From contig OV884058.1 in the NCBI GenBank assembly GCA_930367215.1, forward strand, positions 105,113,802 to 105,177,801: a stretch of DNA of 64,000 nucleotides, in the 5' to 3' direction. The notes under the pieces are model-generated. The model saw only the letters and a list, made by a program, of their open reading frames with translations. It was not told where the DNA came from and ran no database searches. Source of the stretch: Pollenia angustigena (lineage: Eukaryota; Arthropoda; Insecta; Diptera; Polleniidae). A program made the translations under genes and the position numbers. Positions 44,228 through 57,100 of this stretch are shown piece after piece (position 1 is the first letter of the stretch; every line of letters begins with the position of its first letter).

Positions 44228-45727
44228 GACATACAACGAGAAATGTATGGTTCGTTACGGAATTTTTTAATGTGAAGTGCGTAATCGGAAATGGGGATAT
44301 TGTTTGGAATCTGTTAAATTTATTAGAATTTATTTATTAGAATGCATGCTTTTCCTCGAGGGTTTAAAGATAAACCCTCGTATGGATAAAATATTATAAG
44401 ATTTAACAAACGTTTATTTGGTTAAATGTTCACAGAAAATTTGTTTTGTAAACCTTTATTAAATTAAAAGTATTTTTATGAAACCGGCAGTAAGGAAATA
44501 CATTCTTTATCGAATCCCAATTTTTGCTGAAACCTGTCATCGATTTGTTAATTCATATTTTTGCATATTTTATCGGTAATGCGTGTTTTGTTTAAAATGT
44601 TTAAGAAAGCATATTAATTTGTTATAATGTTAGCTTTTGCTGAAAAAAAGCATATTTTTTTAAATTTTTGTTTTCATTTAAATAATTTTTGGTGTTATAA
44701 AAATCACACAATTATTGAGCACTTAAACAAAATTTTAACAAATTATTTTAAAAAATTGGATACGATGACTTAATTCAAATTTTAAATTGCTGTTATTTAA
44801 ATGCTTGAAGAAGAATTTCCGATGTTCACAATCACCTTTTGATAGACTGTGTTATTGTGCTGTGTTGTTTTTAATAATTTTGGAAGATTTTCATTGTACT
44901 TGACAAAAGTTCAAATTGGTGTCTCAATTTATGAAGTATCAAACAGAAAGAGAAAATGCATGGCATAATATTCCTCGCGAATATATCGAATATCTCTTGC
45001 ACTTTTTTTAATATGTTGTACAACAGAAGAATTCGTAGTATATAATTTTTAAGTTTTAGTACAGCCAATAAAAATTGAGTAAGGTAAATTCTATTAAAAT
45101 GTATGTCAAGATTAAAAACAAATTCTTTAAGTAATAAATTCATATTTTATCAATTTTTCAAAGCATACTTTGTATTTGGTTTTATGCGCATATTTTTTTG
45201 TAATAAATGCATAAAAATTCACGCCCTAAATATTAGTATTTATGTAATTATACGCTTTTGATTTGTTCCAGAAACACGAATATTATATATAATTTAAGTA
45301 CCTCGAACCACACACGTGTGATTTGTGCGTGTGATTTGTACGTGCTCGGAGTCTTGTTTTTTGGGACTTGTTCGATGTGTTATTGGGATTGTGCGCGAAC
45401 ATTTTACAAGTTTTTTATTTAAGTCAACAACGAAACGTAAAATTGTATCTACTGTGGAGATCTAATTTCCATATTTTTTAATAAAATTACGTGTGAAGGC
45501 CCATTTCTTCTTAAAAGCCAATCATTCTTGTATTTGCTTCTTTTTTTTAATGTATTTTTGTTGTGTACACAAGTAAAGTGCAATTGCATCATCAGTTTTA
45601 CAATTCATGTTTTTGTTTAAGTTTAAGGTTATTGCGATTTGTTTGTTGTGTGTGGTGAAATGGTACGCGCACAAGTCACTCGTGTGTGGGCAGCATTACG
45701 CAAAGACTTCGAACCTTAAATACTTGC
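44228..45727. other. Spacer
   Basis: AT-rich. Near 45310-45350 there is an alternating GTGTGATTTGTGCGTGTG-like stretch. The minus-strand frame at 44871-45143 is unrecognised. No gene called. Confidence 0.45.
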
Positions 45728-46003
45728 AAGTCCTCGTCCATATTATGAAACAATTGCTGCAAAACATATGAGTTTGTTAATGAAAGGGGAAAGACGAATG
45801 GAAAAGGGTACTTTGTTTTGTGTACAAGCAGTTTTTATGAGTTTGTTATTGAAAGAAAGAGAGAATGTTATTGATAGAAAGAGAGAAGTCATACAAAATA
45901 CTTAAATGTTGCAAAACAAAAGTTTTGTTTTATGGAATGCAGTTTCAAAAGAGAATTAAAGAAAGTTTCTGTAGCAAATGTTTTATAATATGGACGAGGA
46001 CTT
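45728..46003. mobile_element. TIR element, 276 bp
   Basis: Ends AAGTCCTCGTCCATATTATG and its near-complement at 45984-46003. A diverged relative in opposite orientation sits in intron 3 of the SLC36 gene (about 56268-56380). Confidence 0.75.
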
Positions 46004-46840
46004 ACAAAACATTGTATTGAATTTTACCAGATAAACATACATAATGGCAACAATGAAACCTTTTAATGTCATTCACCCCTATTATCAAAAAAATTTCCCT
46101 TGAAATTTTGAAGGAAAATCTGTTCACTTTGAATGCAGTCGACTATTAACAGAATTGTGCAAATTTATTGTGCAGGTAAAAACTTAATTAATTTTTAACG
46201 GTTTAGAGAAAAATCGGACAACAACACTCTGCACAATCTAATAATGGAAATAATCTGGGCGAACATATTTCTCTTTACTCTTTGGGGCGATTGTAAACAA
46301 TATTCACACATAAGATAAATTGCTTAGTGAAAACTTGAGGAATTCAGTTTTCTCCAGTTGCGTCTTTTTATGAATTTAGAATCTTTGACGACTTATAGCT
46401 ATTGCCAGCAATATTGTGATAAGATTTTCAACAAAAAAAATCTGGTCAAACTGGCACACATTTTATGGTTTCCCGACTATTCGGTGTAGAAGATTCCAAT
46501 CGCCAGATGATGTTTTTTTAGAACCTTCAATGAAGCAATGATCCTTTTAAACAGAGAAATTTTAAATTGCACAACTTCTTGCAAAGAAGGCCTAAATAAA
46601 TAAAATAAAAGGGCCTTCTTTCTTAAGTTGGCGGAATGCAATAAGGATTCAGTCTTTATAAATAGATAAAAAGCTAATGTTATTTAGGTTAAGTTTTTAG
46701 AAAAGTTGCTGTGTATAAACTGGTCAAAACAATTTTGACATTAATTTAAAACAAATTTTTACACTTTAAAATTTTTTGATGGAATTGTAAAAAATTAAGG
46801 CAAATATATGTACATATATATAAAACAGGATGTGTGTATG
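46004..46840. other. Spacer
   Basis: No recognised feature. Confidence 0.45.
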
Positions 46841-46867
46841 TATGTATGTAACGTATGGACATGGAGT

Positions 46868-46939
46868 GCCCCGGTAGGCTAGCTAGTAGTGAGCTAGTCT
46901 ATCAACCCCGGGGTTGCGGGTTCGATTCCCGCCAGAGAC
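46868..46939 (+). repeat. tRNA-like SINE head
   Basis: TAGGCTAGCTAGTAGTGAGC acts as A box and D-arm, and GCGGGTTCGATTCCCGC is a perfect T-arm with the B box at 46919-46929. Spacing is tRNA-like. The acceptor halves do not pair, and the anticodon arm is replaced by a 14-nt palindrome CAACCCCGGGGTTG. An A-rich AAATTACAAAATTAC tail follows to about 47020. This is a SINE rather than a tRNA gene. Confidence 0.6.
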
Positions 46940-47099
46940 TCTGGTTTCTTTCCTGCAGACAAGCGTCAAGCTTCGCGGGGATTAGCATATGAAATTACAA
47001 AATTACAAAAAAAAATTTTTTTGATGAAATTTTCAGGGAATCTTCAGATTATTCAGGCAGGTGACACTGTGAAGTCTGATTTTTATTTTAGGTCTGCGG

Positions 47100-47530
47100 G
47101 AGGAAGAGCGTGGCAAAATCCAATTTTCATATTGCACCACCAATGACATCTATATAATTTGGACAATTTTTTCTTTAAAATGATCGCCATGGTCCAACTT
47201 AGATTTATACGAAAGAAAATTTTGCCCCGCACACTTTTTTCGAATTTTTCTTTCAAATGTTCGTTTTAATCCGTTTTAAGTTTTCATCGAAAAAAAATTT
47301 ACCACGCCTTATTTTTCTATTAAGCGCATAACTTGAGAACGGCTTGACCGATTTGGACGATTTTTTCTTTAAAATCATTGCCATGGTCCAACTTTAGCGC
47401 CCACTTTTTTCGATTTACCTAAAATCAGAAAACGGCTCAATCGATTTGACTAATTTTTCTTTCAAATAATCGTATCTTTTTAACGGATTTTAAAAATCGA
47501 ACGCAAACATTTTTCCTAATTTGGACAGGA
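47100..47530 (+). repeat. Two or three diverged modules of an unknown dispersed element
   Basis: GGACAATTTTTTCTTTAAAA...CCATGGTCCAACTT occurs near 47160 and again near 47355, each preceded by phrases like AACTTGAGAACGGCTTGACC. Non-coding. Confidence 0.55.
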
Positions 47531-47618
47531 CAACGTACAAAAGTAGGATGTGAAAATTATTTCTTTTTTTAAATTACTTTTATTATATCACCCATTTTTA
47601 TTTTACGAAGGTATGCAA

Positions 47619-47824
47619 TGAATCAAATTTCAATTTATAAAGCTTTCTTGCAAAAGTTATATTCCATCAATAATTCAAATACTGTTTTGCTTAAGCCAGC
47701 CTTTGGTTAACATTGAATATATATGCAATCTTAACCAAAGTTTGGCTTAAGCAAAAAAGTATGTGAAATATTGAGGGAATAGAACTATTGCAAGAAAGCT
47801 TTATAAGTTAAAACTTAATTCACT
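47619..47824. mobile_element. Foldback MITE, about 206 bp
   Basis: TATAAAGCTTTCTTGCAA on the left pairs with TTGCAAGAAAGCTTTATA on the right. TTGCTTAAGCCAGCCTTTGG pairs with CCAAAGTTTGGCTTAAGCAA nearer the centre. Confidence 0.8.
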
Positions 47825-49286
47825 GATCACATCCGAAATATTAAAATGATTAATATAAAAAAATAAAAAGTTTAAGGCTCCTTAAGAAGTAATTTTTTTT
47901 TTTTTTGTTATAAGTTTTGTAACATTGATGAAATATTTTGCTCAATATAGAAAAAGGAACCATCAACAAAACAGTTTTACTAACCGTCACACCGATTTTA
48001 GGAAACACTGCACGTACATGAACTACAATAGGCACGTGCTAATATACAGCATTGGCATTATCATGTCTCAAACAAGTAGACTGAAAAAAAAGAAATGAAA
48101 GGAAAATTTTATAATATAAAAAAGAAAAAAAATATGCAAATATACATTTTTAGGCTAACAGGGTACTGGGTAAATTTTCACTCGTCAGTGCTAGAAATAG
48201 AGATCGTTGGCCACCAACAACATTGATATTGACACTGTAAGAAATCAAGGCACAACAACAAGAAGTGCATTCATTCGCATGCACAACATCAGACAAACGA
48301 TGGGGCGTTCAGACGGATAGACGGTCTGGCAAATAAATCATTGGTTGTTTTTTTTTTACATGCTAAGCAAATTTATTTAATATTAGGAAAGACATTTAGC
48401 TCTTATGTTTGTATGTAGTATTTCTATTTTACTATGTATTTATTTTTTATTTTGGCTTTTTTTTTATTTCAAAACAGAAGACGTCAACGTGCGAATTTTT
48501 TGCAGTCTTTTCTTTATTTTCTGTTCTTAAATGTTTATGAAAGTACAACACAGAATCGTTTGATGAACTAGACACTATTATAGAATTAAATTTGATGATG
48601 CCATAGCAGAGTTTCTATTTTTCGGGACCTGAGTTAAGTCTAAGGAAGGGTATTTTTTCTTATCCGGGAATTTCTTGTAAAAATATAATTTGAAAACGAA
48701 TATGAGATTCATACTGTATAAATCTTTATATTAAATGAGACAAAACTTAGTGGAATCAGTTTGCGCAACAGAGTCTTTTAGTTTTAAAACCCTTTTCTTT
48801 TCCTTGGTCGCTTAACCCAACATTTTTAAAAAAGTCTAAGAGAAAAGAAAAACCAAAACAAAATTTAAAGTTTTCCTTTTATAAAGTCTCAAGATTTTAG
48901 CATTTAATCCATGCATTTTAGATAAGTATGAAATTAACGTTAAATATTGACAAATTATTGATTTAAATGATGAAAATTTAAAGAAATATTAACTAAAAAT
49001 GGCTTGATCCAAGAAAACTTTGTATGATTCTCGTCCAAACGAAAAATTACTTATTCTAAATATACGTATGTGTGGCCTGCTTTTAACAAAATGTTTTTTT
49101 ATTTAAGAAAAGTTTACTAGCTGCCTATTTCCGATGTGCGAAATAACTCTTTCTTTCGTACAACTACATTTGAAACAAAAACAAAGTTTTAAGAAAGCGA
49201 GAAGGTGCTCTACGCTTTCCTTTTTGTAAGTACATATCTCTCAAGTTGCAGTAGTAGTCGCTGTGGCTGGTTCCAAAACGCTGATT
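47825..49286. other. Spacer; possible distal 5' exon region
   Basis: No coding gene seen. 48180-48320 is less AT-rich than its surroundings and contains TCAGTG and AGACGG motifs, so a non-coding upstream exon of the next gene is possible but not shown. Confidence 0.35.
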
Positions 49287-49505
49287 GGGGGCCTGTTCAA
49301 AAACGCATCACTCCGATCGATTTGTGATAAGATTGCGATGCTCATGCAAATTAGCTAAGTTTTTAATACAATATGCATCAGCCATTTTTGTGATGCGTGT
49401 TTTAAATTTGCTTTTGTTATGTATTTTCGAACAGCTGACAGTAATGCTTTTCCGAACACGCTGTGCATCAGATGCAGCGCAGTGATGCTTTTCCGAACAG
49501 GCCCC
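49287..49505. mobile_element. Harbinger-like MITE, 219 bp
   Basis: Ends GGGGGCCTGTTCAAAAACGC and (inverted) GGGGCCTGTTCGGAAAAGC. GGGCCTGTT is typical of PIF/Harbinger ends. Target duplication not resolved because of the G run. Motif GATGC recurs inside. Confidence 0.7.
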
Positions 49506-49915
49506 GAGTTTATCAATATGACAGTTGCCGGCAATTTCAGATACAAATAATCATTAAAAGTAGATTATCATCTAAATGAGGCTACAACTGGCTCGTAATC
49601 ATGCAATCAATATTTTCTTTGATATTAATAGTCCTTCGCCAAAGCTTAAGTTTACAAGAGTAGTGGTACTTCCCACTCTCACCAAATTCAATGAAAGGCG
49701 TAAGGTGGTGCTAATTTTATCAAGCTCATTCGCTCATATACTAGGACTTCAATAATCTTTATGTTAAGCTGCTCTGTCATTTCGGTTAGAAATAGTTAGC
49801 AGTCAAGGGATCTTTTTGTTCCTAGGAACGAGGAATTTAGGGTCATAACGGCGGTACCACTTTTGGTGTAAATATCTTAGACATTTATCGAAACACGATC
49901 TAAGTCAGTGTACTA

Positions 49916-50641
49916 CACTCATAGAAATTGTGACATCTTCATATTAATGATGCCCTAACATCTGAATTGTGACATCAATTTTATTACAAATGGCATCAAT
50001 GAGGCAAAAAGTAACATCAATCCAATGACGAACGTCAACATAAAATTTTGTCAGATTTTATACGTCATCTATGCTATGACTACAGTGGCATCAATTCGAT
50101 GCCACATTTTGTGTATTATTAACATTATTTTCAAGTTTAAAAACTAAAATAAGAAGCAAAAATTCCATATTCTATTTGTTTAATTAAAATTCATCAAATT
50201 TTCCAAATAGAATGATTACGAAAACCATATCGGACATGCTTTTTGTGTCTTAAAATTGAGAGTTTTTCAGTAAACAATAGGCGGAATACAACAAAAATGA
50301 AACAAATATGTGTAACGGGTAAGTAAATAATAATATTCTCTCACTTTGACTTAAGTCAAACCCAATGACTCAATGACAAACTATCATTAAATTTATCCCA
50401 ATAAGTCCTGTCTCCGATTTTGCTGAGTCATCTTAATAAAGATTTTTTTATTAAACTGACACCGATTCGTCACTTCAGTGATGCCAATGTGTCATCCCAT
50501 TGATGACATAATTTCACCTGATTACACTTTGGCCAAGTGATGTTAAGGTTGACATCTTAACGATAAATAGTGTCATGGGGTCAAAAACGAAGACACTTGT
50601 CATAGTACTGATGTCAAAATACATCAATTTTTCTATCAGTG
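49916..50641. mobile_element. TA-flanked MITE with dense GACATC/GATGTC repeats
   Basis: Ends CACTCATAGAAATTG and CAATTTTTCTATCAGTG, flanked by TA (49914-49915 and 50642-50643). Inside, GTGACATC/GATGTCA/GGCATCA-type motifs occur at least 15 times on both strands. Non-coding, 726 bp. Confidence 0.85.
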
Positions 50642-51123
50642 TAGTGATTTTTGTAACAATTATAGGTGACTTACTAGGTATTAATTATTACGGAAATCAC
50701 TTAAATTTACATCTACAAATTTCCGAAAAATCAAAAAATATTTTTCCCCCCGAAAGTTTTTGTAGAGAAGTAACCCTATGCGGTAGTTAAGACAAATATA
50801 TCTTAAACAATTTTATATTTAAATTAATTATAGACAAAAAAAAATAATGCAAAAAAACCACAAACTTAGTAAAATATTTTAATTATTTAATGTTTGATAT
50901 TTTAAGTACAATATTTTATTTATAATTTTTTTTTTCGAAATTGTATTTGAATTTTTTTGTTTATTTGCTTTTTCTGCTCTTTTTATTTATATTTCAACTC
51001 GGCAGGTGAATGAATCTATTTGAGGTGAATATTTCATATATTTAGTGCAATCAAAGAGTATTGACGTACTTTTTTAAAGTTGGTGAAGGACTTGTTTTGG
51101 TTTAAAATACACAGTAACGATAA
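50642..51123. other. Upstream region of the SLC36 gene
   Basis: AT-rich, with no TATA box I can place with confidence. TTTAAAATACACAG ending at 51114 looks like a splice acceptor just 5' of the ATG, so the 5' UTR may be spliced. Confidence 0.4.
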
Positions 51124-54100
51124 TGAGTAAAAATGGTCATAGTAATCCGGCATACGTTAACGATGTCGCGGATAAAACTCCCAAAAAATACTCCTTAGAA
51201 TTAACAGAGAAAGGTGATAAATATGTAGTGGGTCATGTAGATGAATACAATCCATATGAGCACCGTGAAGTTGAGCATCCCACCACGTAAGTTGAAATTT
51301 AAACAAAAAAAAATCATTAAAAATAAAACAAAATTATCTTTTTATAAATTTAGAAACTCTGAGACTCTATTTCATTTGCTTAAGGGCTCTTTGGGCACTG
51401 GTATATTGGCTATGCCAAATGCTTTTAAAAATTCAGGCTATGTCACGGGCACTATTGGAACCATAGTTATTGGCTTCATCTGTACCTATTGTATACATCA
51501 GCTGATTAAAGCAGAATATGAGTTATGTCGCCGGAAAAAGGTTTAGTATTTATCAGTTCAAAGAAAACAAAACTTTTAATTTCAGAATAAAATTTTCACT
51601 TCCAGACTCCCAGCATGAGTTACCCCAAAGTAGCTGAGGTGGCTTTGGGCGAGGGTCCCTCAATATTTAAAAAATGTGCTCCGTATATTGGTCATGTGGT
51701 TAATACTTTTCTCTTAATCTATCAATTGGGTACCTGTTGTGTTTATGTGGTTTTCGTTTCATCAAATATCAAATCGGTGGTGGATTATTACGTAGAAACG
51801 CCCGTAGATGTACGTTTGTGTATGGTCATCATATTGTTGCCCTTAATACTCATCAATTGGATTAGAAATTTAAAATATTTGGCTCCTTTCTCTACACTGG
51901 CTAATGCCATTACCATGGTGTCGTTTGGTATTATCTGTTATTATATTTTCCGGGAGCCAGTAACGACTGAAAATAAAGAGGCTTTTGCTCCAGCCAGTGG
52001 TTTTCCATTATTCTTTGGTACTGTGCTGTTTGCTTTGGAGGGTAAGTTTTAAAATTTATTTATATTAATACAATAAGGAATCATTATTGAAGCTTGTGGA
52101 TAATATTTCCTGTATTCAAATTTAGTCTGTGTTCATACGGCTCATGTCTTATTGACATGATTGCTACTTTATAGGCGAGAGGGACGAGGGGAAAAGAAAC
52201 GAGTACGCAGATGCATGTACTGTCTTTACGTTTCTCTTTTTCATTCGTTGTTTAATTTTGTTATTGTTTTCAATATCAAAAAAGCACACATCCATACGCA
52301 CGACTATACAAAATAAAAAACATGTCGTCAACATGACATGAATCATTTGAACGCCAATTCATGTTCAAAGAAGATAAAGGAAGAATCTTGTCAATAAGAC
52401 ATGAGCCGTATGAACTCAGACTTACAATATTCATTTGAGATTTAATAAACTTGATTTAATTTAGTTAAATAAAAAAAGTGTACATTTAAAAACAAGAATC
52501 TTTGTAAAGGGAGTTCTTAAGCCCGATAGAAGTTACGAAAGGATGAGCTGTTGAACATACTGTTTTACTGTACTGTGTGTACTGAGTGTTTTGAAACTTG
52601 TGATCATCAATAGATTCACACTTGAACAACGCTACTAATTTATTAAAATTTACTATTAAAATCTCTCATCAATTCGCGAAAGTTATAGACGACTTCAGGA
52701 TTTTTATGGAGCACAAAATTGTATTCAGAAATGAGTCTTAAAGGGTTTGTTAATAACCGATATTGCCGCATATAGAGTAAGACCCATCCAGAAAAATGCA
52801 CCGTTTGAGGCGGTTTACAAGCTAGTGCAATCATAGGACCTTATTTCTAAAAAAAATAATAAAAATTGGACGTACATAATGCGCGGTGAGCATACATATG
52901 CCCAATATAATATCCGAATAAAAAAATTTTTTTGATATAAATTTTTTTATTCTGTGTTTTTTACAATTTCAAGTTCTATCGGGCTAAATAAACATCCATT
53001 ATAAAAAAAATTTAATTTGTCAAAAGAATTTTGACTTCATCAATGTTCATGTATGGCAAGTTAAAAAAGCTTTTTCCAAAACAAAATTTCTGGCATATCT
53101 TGAGCATAAGTTTTATATTTGAAACTTATACATATTTCTGTGTTCATACGGCTCACATCTTATTGACAAGATTGCTACTTTACGAGGGGATGAGAAACGA
53201 GTGCACAGATGCATGTACTGTCTTAAAGTTTTGCTTTCTTATTCGTTGTTCAATTTTATTTTTGTTTTCAATACAAAATAAAACAAAATAAAAAACATGT
53301 CGTCAACATGACATGATTCATTTGAACGCCAATTCATGTTCAAAGAAAAAAAAGCAAGAATCTTGTCAATAAGACATGAGCCGTATGAGCTCAGACTAAG
53401 TATGTGTGATAGAGGCTCAAAAGTAGAACACTGGTATTATCAAGATTCCATTTAAAATTAATTGTACCATAAATCGATTCATCTAGTCAAGATTTAAAAA
53501 CGATCAGAACAGATCATTCATTTGGAACTCGCAGATTTATTTTTCCTATGTACAGCCGATTAAATGTTTAATTCGTTCTATATCTGTATTTTATAAACGG
53601 ACTGGCAATTAAGAAGTTATAGTCGAGCCTTAGTTTTCGATTTGGGGTCTATCGCCTTGTTAGAAGAGGGGCCATAGGTTCACCAAATAGGGAACCTCGT
53701 GTATTACAAAAATCAAAAACGATCCAGAATTCCTTATTTTAGTTCGATTTTTAATTATCAGTGAAATAATCTAGTCGAGTTCTATATACATACATACATA
53801 GTTTAGAAAATATCCGACTTTAAAAATTAAAGCTTGCTTTTTTTGACCATCCTTTGCCTAGTATTTTGCAAATAGAGGGCTCAAATTTATCATGATTATT
53901 GGTTGATTGAATTATTTTTTTGTGAAATAATTCTACAGAAAAAATTATAAAAAGAAGAAATTTTGTAATTAAAAACTTATACATATAGACAAGGCGAATT
54001 TATACAAGGTGACCTTGGCTTGCTACGTAATAAACAGCTGATAACTAACTATATGTCAAAATGATATGTATGACGTTACTATTTCTTGACATTTCTATTT

Positions 54101-57100
54101 AAATATTTATTTCAATTCAAATTAAGTTTTAAGATTTTTTTTTATATGTAAATTGAAAATTAAAAATGAACGCACGCAAAAAAAATTTAATTTATGAGAT
54201 GGAACTTTGTTCCGAGTTCCTAAAAACAAAGAAAAAAGAAGGAAGTGGAATATTGCTAGCTGGCCGATAGTTTGTCGACCGGTATACTTAAAGATGGTCT
54301 AGGACCAATATTTGGAGTTGTTACAAATATCAGCACAAACGCATTCCAGCTTGCATAGGCTGTTTGGCAGACAATTGTATTAAATATACATTTTATTACA
54401 AAAACATTTAATATTTTTTTTTATTTATTACTTTGTTATATGTACATTTTCTGACACGCTCGTCCTTTAATCATGGCATATCCTTAAACAATCATTTAAT
54501 TAGTATTTCAAGAGTAAAAAAAACAACAATATTACACTTTGTTTATCTTTCGGCAAACCATCATCGAATGAATCTTTTGCGACTCTCTGTATGAGTCATA
54601 TAAAAATTACAAACCGACTTTAGAAGCTTTCAAATAAGGTTTTCTAACCGGGTGATGTTGAATTTGCGATCTAAAGGTTTGCTTCTTATTTCTTGTATGA
54701 ACATGAATAGTTTTGTCAAGAAAAAGATGCTGATGCTCTTATTGAGGTAGTTTATTTTATTGGCTTGCCATTTCATGAGTTGTAAAATAATCCCTGTATG
54801 TGATACTATTCTTGACATGCTTTCTGAAAAACTCGTGAGAATATCTTTACAAACACCTTAAACGAATAATATTGAAAAAAGCAAAACTTCTTACAAATAA
54901 AATTTTGTTTGTACACATTTTCAAATTATTGCATTATACAACACACGATTAAAATTAAAATCAAAATGAAAAATGACAGCATATATTTTTGAATCACAGC
55001 TATTTTGTTTACTACAGTGTTGTATTATTTTGACACAACGTTAAAGTATTTTACAGTGTTGTATCCATTTTTAAAATAAGACCACCTTGTATGAATTCGC
55101 CTTGCATATAGATTTGAAGTTAGAAATTTGAAAAATGTCGTGTTTTCTAACCATTTCGTTTAGCTTTTTATTTTGTTTTTTTTTATAGAAAAAAATTGTT
55201 AAGCAGCATATATCAAAGGAGAGGTTGCTTCATGTGTTATATAGCTATGGAGAAAATTTTCGAAAATTCTAATCACTGCGGGCGCAAGGCTATTCCGAGA
55301 AAGGCCTATTTTTTCAATTTCCACTTTATGCCAGTTTTTTCCCGACTAAAAAAAATTAATTTTTGGGGATTTTCGGGAATTGTGGGATTCGTTTTGAAAG
55401 TTTAGAAATAGTTTAGTTTAACCAATTAGAAAAACCAGAGTTTTTCTCAGATTTTCCTAAATCTCCCACTGTGCGATGTCCGTCCTGCTGTTTGCCCATA
55501 TTACCTTGTGCACAAAGTACAAGTCACAATTTCGAAGATAATTTAATGAAATTTAGTACCTACGTTTTAATTGTCATATTGAATGGTGAGAATGGGGCCA
55601 CAATTTTAAATGGCCCCTATACAAACTTCTCTCCGGAATATTTTTTCTTCTCATTAACTATCGTATGATGTTGGTGTTTTAATTAAATTTGGTCCAAAAA
55701 TATCTTATTGCAATAGAAATCGTCTTACCAAATTTATTTTTATCGGTCCATATTTGACCATAACTCCCATATAAATACTTCTCCTAAAAAAGCTTTAAAC
55801 TCCATAAATTTCTGACATAAAAATAAGTTACGATAACTTATATAATAACTACTGGTACATTTTGCACCGGCATATGCAGAATTGACTATAGGCACCTTTC
55901 TAAGATAGTTTTAATACCAACAAATCTCATATAGATGTTAATATCTAGATAATCACCCCTATCGTGAATAAAAATTCCTTGGGAGTTTTTTCCCTTTTCC
56001 CATTTTTGCAATAGAATTAGCATAGGAAAAATTAAAAAAGGGAAAAAACTCCCAAGGAATTTTTATTCACGATAGGGGGAATATTCAGCACAAAAGCTTT
56101 AATATGAATCTTTATCTTATAACATAATTTTGTTTTGCCGGCTGCATGATTTCCCATGGGTCACAGATACGGTATACTCTCGGAAAGTTGTCTGTATATA
56201 CTGTGTTGTGGGTATTAAATGGTCGAGCTTAACCTTTTTTTCTTGTTTTAAGGTTAAAACTGTTCCCCACGTGCTCGTCCATATCATGATTTTCAGCTCT
56301 CTTTTCAAACTGCATTCGTCTCAATACAATGAAACATTAATTTTGCAGCATTTAAGTGTTTTATATCCCTTCCCAGTTGACCACTTCTTTAAGACATTTT
56401 TAACGATAGGAACAAGACAACAGTTACTCGTAGAAGACATTCTAACATTCAATACAAATCGTCAACGAAATTTTCATACATATAGCGGCGAAGTCATACA
56501 AGACGATACTTCTTCCTCTTATGTACGAAACAATTACACATTTGCATTTGGCTTTCTCTTTGAGCATCCAACTGAAATGTTTTGCAGAAAATGTTACATT
56601 ATATGGACCCTTTAGAACCCATTTATTTATCAAAACATACGTAAGTGTCATTAATAACAACTTTTTTAAAAACTATTTGATTTCCTTCCTTTTCAGCTAT
56701 TGGAGTTATTTTACCTTTAGAAAATGAGATGAAAACACCCAAAAAATTTGGAGGTTCCTGTGGTGTCCTAAATGTATCCATGATATTAATCGTCTTTCTT
56801 TACGTGGGCATGGGTTTATTTGGTTACCTTAACTACGGTGATGAAATTGAGGGATCAATAACTTTAAATTTGCCCTCCAAAGATATGTAAGTAAATATTT
56901 ACAAGCAAACTGTATACATATGTATGTATTCCTAATCAGCATTTAAACAATCCCAAAATTTCCTCTTTAACAGTTTGGCTCAATGTGTCAAGGCTATGCT
57001 GGCATTTGCCATTTTTATTACTCATGGCTTGGCTTGCTATGTCGCCATTGATATTACATGGAACGAATATGTTGCACAGAAATTGGGCCCACAACGTAGA

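Noticed and set aside
44871..45143. 90-codon hydrophobic minus-strand frame, considered as a chemoreceptor piece
   Set aside because: Leu/Ile/Phe richness follows from AT content; no conserved receptor motif or flanking exons seen.
46868..46939. Functional tRNA gene
   Set aside because: Acceptor stem and anticodon arm do not fold; only the A and B boxes and T-arm are kept, with an A-rich tail as in SINEs.
48180..48320. Core promoter or 5' exon of the SLC36 gene
   Set aside because: TCAGTG and AGACGG motifs are present but not at the required spacing, and no donor site ties it to 51124.
56130..56615. 161-codon open frame within SLC36 intron 3
   Set aside because: It overlaps a diverged copy of the 45728-46003 TIR element, has no recognisable domain, and lies in the intron of a well-defined gene.
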